Source of the DNA: Corylus avellana
Taxonomy: Eukaryota > Streptophyta > Magnoliopsida > Fagales > Betulaceae
NCBI RefSeq assembly: GCF_901000735.1
Contig: NC_081547.1
Coordinates: forward strand, 12,073,156-12,137,155
DNA: 64,000 nt
Reading direction: 5' to 3'
Of the stretch, positions 55,231 through 64,000 are shown piece after piece. Position numbers and translations under genes: made by a program. The number at the start of each line of letters is the position of its first letter. Position 1 is the first letter of the stretch. The notes under the pieces are model-generated. The model was not told the DNA's origin. It saw only the letters and a program-made list of their open reading frames with translations, and searched no databases.

Positions 55231-57527
55231 CCAACTTTTTAAAGTTGGAGTTCGCCTAGAAATTACCTTTATCAAAAGTTTTCTTAGAGGTTTTATGAAG
55301 CCCACGAGTAGATGTCTATAACACCCCCAAAAATGGACTGAACCATCTTGGTAGGGTTATTGACAATTTGTTCAATGCAATTAACTCGTATTAACTGAGG
55401 GGATCGCCTAAGAACAATTCAAAGTAATTTATAAGCAAAAAGTGAAATATAAGATCTGATAATTTCAAAAACCATAGGGTGCACAAATACTACCATCAAT
55501 CATAAGCTCGAAGCTCCTAATAAAAATTATCAGGCAAACCTAGTACTACTAAATATTCGTCTGGCATTTTCATCCTAGCAAACTAGCTTACACTAAAAGT
55601 CGCCAACCTGCTAAATTGCAATATACTGCGCAAGTCTAATACTTACTAAGTAAATCTCACAGTTGAGTATGAAATGAGCTTATATTATAAGTACTGAAAT
55701 AAATGTGTGTTTTCACAATTATGTTAGGTATTGCCTCTATCATTACATCATGAAAATGTAGTTTTGTTTTGAGAAGTGCGGATGTAATCTCAGTGACAAT
55801 TACCAATATATTTTAATGTAGCTAGGGAAAACTAATGCAGTGTTTAGGTCATATCTATCTTATATGGTCTAACCGGGATATTACCCCTTCTCAGTAGGGT
55901 TAGAACTGTTTTGAGGGACCTGTAATACAATATTGGTTCCTTGGATATTGCACGCTACCTTCCATAACACTAGTAGCCCAACCAATTCCGACCTCGAGTG
56001 ACCCACGCTACTAATGATGTACATCTTGTAGTGACCTACCAATCAAACATGGCTTTGCCGGTCACGAACAACCATTGGATCCAAGGCTCTTATAAACACA
56101 CACATTTTGGCCATAGAAACAAGCCCATATAGTAAGCCCATGGGCATTATACCGCTCATACCTGTGTACCATGTAATACGATGCATCTCACTAACCATTT
56201 AGCTAAGCATTTACCGAATTTCATAAATAGTAAACATGCTCATAACATACACATGATTAGTCAGCTGACATGTCACACGTTTTTATGGAAAGCAGTCATA
56301 AGCATATACTTACATCATCCACTTGCTCAAATCCTAAGACATCTTGGATTCCTGCTATTTTGAAACATACTCTAGCAGTACATACAGTAGTAAGGAATCT
56401 ATTGTAAACATGTAGAGTCCTAACTGAGAGGCAAACTAGATAGAATGTCACACAAAATCCTAATTACCCATTTAGCACACTGTCCAAATGTTCGGGCTCA
56501 CGGTCAAACGTTCAGACTCAAAGTCAAACATTCGGTTAGGGTGTAGCAAACATTTGGTCAGAATGCATGAAATGTTCCTATTTCTTAATCAACATGTAGT
56601 GAATCTCATCATAGGCTTCTAATAGGTACATAAAGACATAATAATCATAACAACATGATAATCATAAGAAAACAAGAGGCGTTTTAAAATGTTTGGGGAA
56701 AAAAAATAACTTTTGCTTTTTAAGGACAATAATGGAATACACTCATCATGGCATTTTTTAAAACTTATGAACAACATGAAATCAAGCGGGGTGTATCAAA
56801 GGTTTTCTTGGAGATGGTAAAAAGACCTCAAAATCTCCTCCTTTCTCTACAATTTCTCTCTCTCTAGTTTTAAGGTTGATAGGGTGTGGGGGTGAGGGAT
56901 GATGGCTGAAGGGCGGAAGAGGGTGGTATTTATAATGGGAGGAGTGTTCAAAATGCTGAAAAGGTGGGTAATAGGTTAAAATTGCTTTTCAGTCTAGCAT
57001 CGAACGTACGTGTGGTCCACTCTCAAACGTTCCAGCTAAACGTTCATACTAGGGTTAAGATCGAACGTTTGGTGTGAGTTCAGGTAGAACGCCCACCACA
57101 ACCTAACTTTCGGCGTACTATTACCAAATGGTTCTAGGGTTGCAGGTAGAACATTCATGTCGTCCAGGCTCGAATGTTCTTGCTAGGGTTAAGATGGAAT
57201 GTTTGGTGGTCCAGGATCAAACATTCGGCCAGAAACTAACAGTTCGGCATTTTGTGTTGCTTTTCAAATAAAAAAAGTTTTTTCATTATTATTATTAAAA
57301 TAATTCTTTAGGAAATTCTTGCATTATAAAAGTGATTATTGCTTCAAAAAAAAATGCATTTTGGGTTTTGAAATACCCATGGCATCACAATGTCTAAGCC
57401 TGGGCACCACCTTCTTTGGCGAGTATCATTGTGGGTAAAGGTAGCCTACTCCGGTGGCTCTAGTCCAACTTATTGCCTTATTTCAATGCGCTCTTCATTG
57501 TTGTGGTTTCCAAATTCCTTTGCAGCC
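55231..57527 (-). mobile_element. Decayed LTR-retrotransposon-like region
   Basis: Starts with DNA that on the minus strand reads tgttatagacatctact, and contains two imperfect 130-bp repeats at about 57030-57220 with ctagggttaagatcgaacgtttggtg and scattered cgttcg words. Similar words occur at 15.4-16.4 kb. No LTR pair, TSD or protein domain could be defined. Read as LTR-like by texture only. Confidence 0.35.
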
Positions 57528-57536
57528 TTTGTAGGT

Positions 57537-57708
57537 GGGATTAGGATCCTCTCCATTTCAAATGAAATGGAGAGTATCCATTTAGTGTAAAAAGAAAGGT
57601 ACTATTGTAAATTTGGTCATTCAAATTTAATGATAAGACAATATTATCCTTCCTTTTATACTAAATTGATACTCTCCATTTCATTTAACATGAAGAGGAT
57701 CCTAAACC
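57537..57708. mobile_element. 172-bp MITE
   Basis: Inverted ends ttaggatcctctccatttca and gaggatcctaaacc; the internal ggatactctccattt pairs again, so each arm is itself a hairpin. Both flanks read ttgtaggt (57529-57536, 57709-57716), an 8-bp TSD. A relative with atggagaggaac and atggaggggagtc ends lies at about 57890-57975. Confidence 0.75.
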
Positions 57709-58118
57709 TTGTAGGTATAATTCCAAGCAATCCAACTTTTGAACTACTTCAAAAATTGCATTTTCAGTAGCCTTTTTATTAGCCTGCTGCGGGTCAAAGA
57801 GCTATTGAACCAAGACAATTCGTTGGCCCATTTTCCTTTTTAGTATAATATATGTAGCAGTGTATTGACTTTACTAAGATCATTGTTGGGGCTTCAATGA
57901 AATGGAGAGGAACAATTTAATACTTTTTTACTTAATCGCCTCTCAATTTCAAATAAAATGGAGGGGAGTCTATTCCTTCATACCTCTTCTTAATTTGTAT
58001 ACCGTTTATTGCTTGTTTTAATGAAATTTATGTTGCTTAAGAATAAATTTAAAAAACTAAAATAAAATAAGAAAAGAATTGATATGGAAAGCATAAGAAG
58101 AGGAGGAAAGTTGTATCC
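57709..58118. other. Intergenic DNA with a partial MITE copy
   Basis: 57890-57975 is a small fold-back related to the MITE at 57537. Nothing else was recognised before the CACTA end at 58119. Confidence 0.5.
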
Positions 58119-58139
58119 CACTACAAAAAACTTACCAAT

Positions 58140-58400
58140 TTGTAACGTGTCCATTGTTCATTACTTTTTGATACGTTAACATTTAGTAACATGTCAATTT
58201 GTGACACGTTACTAAATATTTTAGTAACGTGTTAAATGTAACACATTACCAATTGGTAATGTGTCAAACTGCCACGTTACCAATTTGGACACGTTACTAA
58301 TTGGTAACGTGTCTAACTGTCACGCTACAAACTTGGTAACGTGTCAATTAGACACGTTACCAATTTGTAACGTGCCAGTTTGACACGTTACTAATTTTTT
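58140..58400. repeat. CACTA subterminal repeats (GGTAACGTGTC family)
   Basis: Dense inverted and direct copies of ttggtaacgtgtc with about 20-bp spacing, directly after the terminus. They differ from the tgacatgtc family at 48640 by a G-to-A and spacing pattern, so the two elements likely used different TnpA proteins (inference). Confidence 0.75.
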
Positions 58401-60717
58401 GTCCTTATTTTCATAGTAATTCCATTAATACTATTTATACTATATATACTAAAATGATTTATTTAGTTTTCATAATAATTTTGTTATATTTCATAATAAT
58501 ATATACTAAAGTAGGAAGAGTTTCAATTGTTGCTCAAGTATAAATTATTCATGTTACTGAAGTATATAATGCTTTCCATTTGTTATTGAATAGCTTTTTA
58601 ATTTGAAAAGGGCTTCCGCTTCCTCATTGAATATCTTGGTGGAAGTTATAATTTCTTGGAACTGAGTTTTATTCATTTTTAATTAAATAATTAAGTGCGT
58701 ACGTAACTCACAAATCAAATCCTTCCACCGTGAGAGGATCTGCTTAAGCTTGTATGAGCATCTCGCATATCTGTCGAATTTATATGTGACTACTATACTA
58801 CAACGTAAGACTACTATAAATATGGCGGCCAGTATAGCAAATTTCATCACACATTGCTACACTGGACATACTGGTAATTACCTTGACCTTACAAAAAACA
58901 ATATTTAACATTATCGAAGGAAAAACGTACATATATATAATCTAATAAAAAATCTATTAGTTTTATATGATTTAATCCTATAAATCATACCAATTCATAT
59001 AATGGCTATCACATATAGATATACAATGCACGACGTTGTGGCTTGAATCATATATATCTCTGATGAAATGATGATTAGCGTTATAAATTTTTTAATTAAT
59101 GGTAAACCAGTTGATATATTTATCATATTGTATTGATAGTTAAACTATTCAAATTAATATAACAATTATGAACTAGCTAGCGATCGATCGACTTACTCCC
59201 AATTTTATTAAAAAATAACATTGTGTTTTCCTAATCTTAAGTATATATTTAAAAATAAAAAATAAAAAAAATAAAAAATAAAAATAAAAATAAAAACCAA
59301 TTAGTTTGTAAGAGGATATATATATGTGTGGAGAAAATTTTATTTGAAAAAAAATGTGATTCTCACGTGCTATTAAAAGAGGGCATGTTTCTCACAAGTA
59401 TATGACAATTTTATATATCTAGTTGGAAGAAGTTTTTCCGACCCAATTTTTTTTTAAAAAAAAATCCTTGTCCAAAAAGAGAAAACTATATATATATATA
59501 GTAAAAATTCAATTTACAAANNNNNNNNNNNNNNNNNNNNNNNNNNNNNNNNNNNNNNNNNNNNNNNNNNNNNNNNNNNNNNNNNNNNNNNNNNNNNNNN
59601 NNNNNNNNNNNNNNNNNNNNTCCGACACTCTCTCCCTCTCCAACAACGTACTGCGGGTATATATTCAACAATAATTATATATAATTATTTATATATATTG
59701 TAAAAATTGTAATTACGTCTTTTTCAATTTTTTATATGTTTACAATTTATTGTCATATGGTTGTGGCCCTTGTGGGTATTTCATTACGGATGATTTTGAT
59801 TAAGAAAATTTATGTTTGTAGTTGTGTTTTAGACAAATTCTGGTTTGAGCTTTGAGATGATTTACATTTTTTTTATAGGGTTGATTGAAAATCCATGTAT
59901 GGTGTTTGGATTTTGGGTGATTACCGATTGGAGGCTTTAATGTTGTGTTTTTATATTAATTGTGAGATAAATTTTTATGGTGAATGATTAAAAGAGATTT
60001 TGCTTAAGTTTTGTAGAGGGTATATATGATTATTGTGAATATGATTAATTGATTTTAAAAACAAAAGACAAACTAGAAGTCTAATATTGTGTAAATGTTA
60101 AAAAGAAAAGAAATAATTACTTAGATTAATTTTGTTTAGGGTCCCCATAACAAATGTATGTAAATTAATTAGTGGCCAATAACTTTGCTTAGCTTATTAA
60201 TAATAGATTAATTTGTGTAATTTTTAATAAATAAAATAAATAAATAAAATAAAAAAAAAAAAGCAAACAAACAAACAAACAAACTAGCCTAGATTTATTT
60301 TGTTTAGAGTCCCTATAACAAATGTAGTTAAATTGATTGGTTACCAATAATTTTGCTTAGGTTATTAACATTATATTAATTTGTGTAATTTTTATTAAAA
60401 ACAAAACAAAACACACTAATGGGTCAAATCTAATTTTCATAACATGCATGTGATCCATTAATTTTTTTTCCTCTCTTCCACCGACCCGTGGTGGATGTAG
60501 ACGTATAGGCTATACCTTCAATTGCTTTCAATAAAAGTTACTTGAATGGTTGAGGCTAGTGTATTTTCCTTCCACGTCTATTCATTTTTTTATTTTTAAT
60601 TTATTACTTTTGTTTAGGGTCCCTATAACAAATGTAGTTAAATTAATTAGTGGCCAATAATTTTGATATGGTTATTCCAAAACTAACCTTGACTTAATTA
60701 ATGTACGTAGTAATGCT
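58401..60717. other. CACTA leader region without genes, with one N gap
   Basis: AT-rich. N run at 59521-59620. Three dispersed direct repeats of gggtccctataacaaatgta followed by ttaaattaattagtggccaa occur at about 60138, 60308 and 60614. No coding was supported. Confidence 0.6.
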
Positions 60718-63700
60718 ATGGACAAGAGTTGGATGACGAAGTCTAGGGGTACAAAGAAATACAGAGACGGGTGTAGATCATTTGTAGGCTTCACAGTTTG
60801 GAATTATAGAACTCCAGATGGACTTATTGTGTGCCCTTGTAAGACGTGTTGGACGAATAGAAAACACTCGCCAGGATTGGTATATGAGCACTTGACAGAG
60901 GGGAAAGGAATGTGGCCACAATACGAACAATGAATTTATCACGACGAGAGGCCTGTACGAGCTCTAGGTGAAGGCATTCATTTGAACCGTCTGACCGCAG
61001 ATGCAGGTGAAAGCGCAGAACAAGGTGGAAATATGTACAACCTATTGCGTGATTTATTCGGCATGCACAAAGTCTGGGAAGACAATTGTGAACGTAAGGT
61101 TGAGGTGCAGGGTGAGGAAGAACACATTGTGCATGATGAAGCCGATGAATGTGATGTACGAAAGTACGAATACTTACTTAAAAAGGCAGACAAGCTGCTT
61201 CATGAGATGACCAAACACAGCAAACTGAGTGCTACTGTACATTTGTATAACTTGAAGTGTGTGGGTGGAGTTAGTAATACGATATTCTCGGCTTTCCCAG
61301 AGTTCATCAATCAGTTGCTACCTATAGATGATGGGGCTTTGCTAGTTAATACATATGAGGCCAAAAGGTTTTTAGGGGACATGTGACTTAGGTATGAGAA
61401 GATATCGGCTTGTCATAATAACTGTATGTTGTTCTGGAAAGGCAATAAGGACTTAGATTTATGTGTTAAATGTGGAGAATCTAAATGGAAGGATGAAATC
61501 CATTTAGACGAGGATGGCCACCCCATAACGTCGAGTAAGCGACGTCCGGTGAAAGTGTTGCGGTGGTTTCCAATCATACCACAGCTATAGAGGCTGTTTA
61601 TGTCGCAGTATATCGCGCCCTATATGAGATGACATGCAGACGGCCGCACAAAAGATGGTGTATTGAGGCATCCAGCCGACGGTGAAGCATGGAAGTCGTT
61701 TGATAATTTATATCCAGGTTTTTCAATGGACAACAGGAATGTAAGGCTTGGCCTCACCTCAGATGGGTTAAATCCTTCTGGGAACATGAGCACATCCCAC
61801 AGTACTTAGCCTATAATGCTAGTACCATACAACCTGCCTCCTTGGATGTGAATGAAATAAACTTCTTTTATATTATCCTTGATTATTCCAGGTTCAAGTT
61901 CTCCTGGAATGGATATAGATGTTTACCTACAACCTTTAATTGATGAATTACAGGAACCATTGAATGTAGGGGTGAGAACATTTGATGTCTACCTGAAAAA
62001 GAATTTTATGCTCAGAGCACAGTTGATGTGGACAATTAATGACTTCCTCGTATACGGAAACTTGTCTGGGTGGCCTACTGGGGGTGGAAAGGCATGTCCT
62101 TGCTGTATGCATGCAACAAAGTCTAGACGGTTAAAACATAGGAATAAATTTTGCTTAATGGGCCATAGGCTATACTTGCCCAAGGTCATTCGTGGAGGCA
62201 GAACAAAAGAACATTTGATAGTAACCAAGAACTAGAATGTACCCCCGATATGCCAGGTGTGGATGATATCCTGAAACAGTTAGAATTGATGGTATTCGGG
62301 GATGAAAGTGCCGGTAAGTCAAAGCCCACTGATAAATCAAAGAGGAAGAGGACTCCTAATGATAATGTAGTGTGGAAGAAGAAAAGTATTTTCTTAAGGT
62401 TGCCATACTGGAAAGATAATTTAGTATGGCACAATCTTGATGTTATGCACATAGAGAAAAATATGATCGACAACATAATAGGTACATTACTGGGCATCAA
62501 AGGGAAAATGAAAGACAACCTCGAAGCACGTAAAGACTTGCAAGAAATGGGTTTGAGACCTACACTTCATCCGTTCACAAAAGATGGAATAATCTATATG
62601 CCCCCAGCTTGTCATACAATGTCTAATGAAGATAAAACTAGTTTCCTAAAAGTTTTTCGAAATGTAAGGGTGCCTGATGGATATGCCTCGAACATTTCCA
62701 AGTCTATACGACTTGACGACCGGTCGATTTCAGGTATGAAGAGCCATGACAGTCACATACTGATGCAACAGCTTCTCCCTATTGCATTGCGCGTCACTGC
62801 AAGATAAAGTGGTTAGACCTCTTGTTAAGATGTCTGCAATCTTTAGAGGCATTTGTTCGACTGCATTGAATGCAGAGGATATGAACCATGTTGAGGGTGA
62901 TGTCTGTATCACTTTGTGCAAGATGGAACAGGTATTCCCACTCGAGTTTTTCACGTGCATGGTTTATCTTGTCGTGCATCTTGTCCGTGAATGCCGCCTC
63001 AGTGAACTTGTACAATATAGGTGGATATATCCGGGAGAGAGGTAAAGTGAATTTGACATAAAACTTACATTTTTTTGCCCTTCATTTATTTAAAAACAAT
63101 GACTAAATGCAATGATTGACAGATTTGATATGTAGGAGCCTTGGGGGTTTCAAATCTAATGTGCGCAATAAAGCAGCTCTAGAGGGCTGCATTGCGGAGG
63201 GCTACACTGCAATAGAGTTTGTGACGTTTTGCCCTCATTATTTAGATAAGGTACCGACATTTCACAATAAGCTGCAAATAAACCTGGATGGGTTTAAAGG
63301 GGCAAGGACACGAGTCGACCTCGACAAACGCACATTGACTCAGATCCACTGTTATATTATGTTTAAGTCGGACGAGTTTCTCCAATTATGTATGTGAGTC
63401 AGGTTAATAGCATATCATGTTCATTTTTCTTACACCCTTAGTTGTGGATTATAATTTCTTGATTTAATTTGAAATTGTAGGATGCACATGGATACGCTTA
63501 GGGAACCAAGAACTAGGGGGCAACTGATGGACGATCAGTTGGAAACCTAACATGTTGAGCAATTTTGCCACTGGTTCCATGACTACGTAAGACTAATGTC
63601 ATGTGTACCTACTAACTTCAAAGCATTTCCTTCTTACTTCTATTCCCTCACCACACTAATAATGCGTCTTTCATTGTATTATACTCACAGGTCGATCGTT

Positions 63701-64000
63701 CAGACAATCGACACGGGAATGAAATGGGGCACAAACTAGTAATGCATTGTAGAAGGCCGATGATCTCAACAGTCCAATATAATGGCTATGTTGTCAACGG
63801 CAAGTTGTTTCGCACTTTTGCACATGATGTGGGAAAGAAATCACAGAACAGTGGCGTGTGTGTGCCGACTGTTGATGGCGAAATATACTTCAGGAAGCTA
63901 ACTCAAATACTTGAGATAGAGTATTACGACAGGACGAAGTATGTTCTGTTAAAGTGTGATTGGGCAGACAACACATTGGACAGGAGATACAAGGTGGATG
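60718..64000 (+). pseudogene. En/Spm tnp2 transposase, decayed, partial
   Basis: Domains appear in the family order. 60718-60933: transposase-associated domain, MDKSWM... with CPCKTCW and YEHLTEGKGMW. 60982-61386: middle region (MYNLLRDLFGMHKVWED). About 61390-62235: cysteine-rich and Transposase_21-type core with CMLFWKGN, HADGRTKDGVLRHP, LTSDGLNPSGNMS, DIDVYLQPLIDEL and WTINDFLVYGN. 62250-62807: LPYWKDNLVWHNLDVMHIEK. 62782-63390: DUF4218-like (RGICSTALNAEDMN, VQYRWIYPGER, then a probable intron, VRNKAALEGCIAEGY). 63780-64000: DUF4216-like (QNSGVCVPTVDGEIYF). In-frame stops (for example after YEQ at 60931, after GDM at 61384, in PQL-RLFMS) and shifts near 62240 make it a pseudogene. Its continuation lies outside the window. 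Confidence 0.85.

Larger units (their letters stand above)
58119..64000 (+). mobile_element. CACTA element, left part, running past the window end
   Basis: Begins CACTACAAAAAACTTACC. Subterminal motifs taacgtgtc / gacacgttac recur at least twelve times in 58140-58400. The plus strand from 60718 encodes a decayed tnp2. The right end lies beyond 64000. An N gap (59521-59620) falls in its leader. Confidence 0.75.

Noticed and set aside
1..64000. tRNA, rRNA or snRNA genes
   Set aside because: No cloverleaf or conserved rRNA/snRNA sequence was recognised by eye; the tRNA-like words found (tggtatcagagc) are retrotransposon primer sites.

Overview
This window is nuclear DNA from a flowering plant, most likely a woody eudicot. 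It is AT-rich, has GT-AG introns, and carries plant-type GDSL esterase/lipase genes together with Ty1/copia, Ty3/gypsy, LINE, CACTA (En/Spm), Mutator-like and hAT elements. Nothing bacterial or organellar was seen. The sequence alone does not fix the species. Three N gaps (481-633, 1539-1558, 59521-59620) mark a draft assembly.

Only two convincing intact host genes are present. Both are on the minus strand and encode five-exon secreted GDSL esterase/lipases of the GLIP1 type: gene A (1648-3169, 374 aa) and gene B (17616-22172, 371 aa). Exons 2, 3 and 4 are the same length in both (122, 231 and 256 nt), so they are duplicates. Intron 2 is 122 bp in A but about 3.1 kb in B, because an LTR element and a hAT MITE inserted there. 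Two exon-like blocks at 7797-7881 and 10941-10994 (minus) hint at a third, unidentified gene whose intron holds a LINE-derived insertion.

The rest is mobile DNA at several nesting depths, much of it supported by target-site duplications (TSDs) read directly. 1-17.5 kb: CACTA ends, a solo LTR, a LINE-derived element, two LTR miniatures (one as a three-LTR tandem) and a MULE MITE. 21-32 kb: hAT MITEs, a 3.8-kb fold-back MULE-like element that swallowed a solo LTR and a second MULE, a textbook TRIM, and old retrotransposon pieces. 31.8-48.3 kb: a copia pol pseudogene split by about 15 kb of CACTA-derived DNA, which contains a tandem array of a 1.55-kb internal tnp2 fragment and an inserted copia gag/LTR block. 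48.6-54.3 kb: a CACTA-like element with a PTTA/TnpA-type pseudogene, broken by a solo LTR, and holding a Pack-MULE that captured a cytochrome P450 (CYP716-like) fragment. 54.3-57.7 kb: a second TRIM family, a solo LTR and LTR-like repeats. 58.1-64 kb: the left part of a further CACTA element with a decayed tnp2 gene running off the window.

I did not find a new host pathway. The most unusual objects are the tnp2 tandem array with an embedded minisatellite, the P450-bearing Pack-MULE whose inverted repeats seem to extend into captured coding sequence, and the layered fold-back nest at 23.8-27.6 kb.
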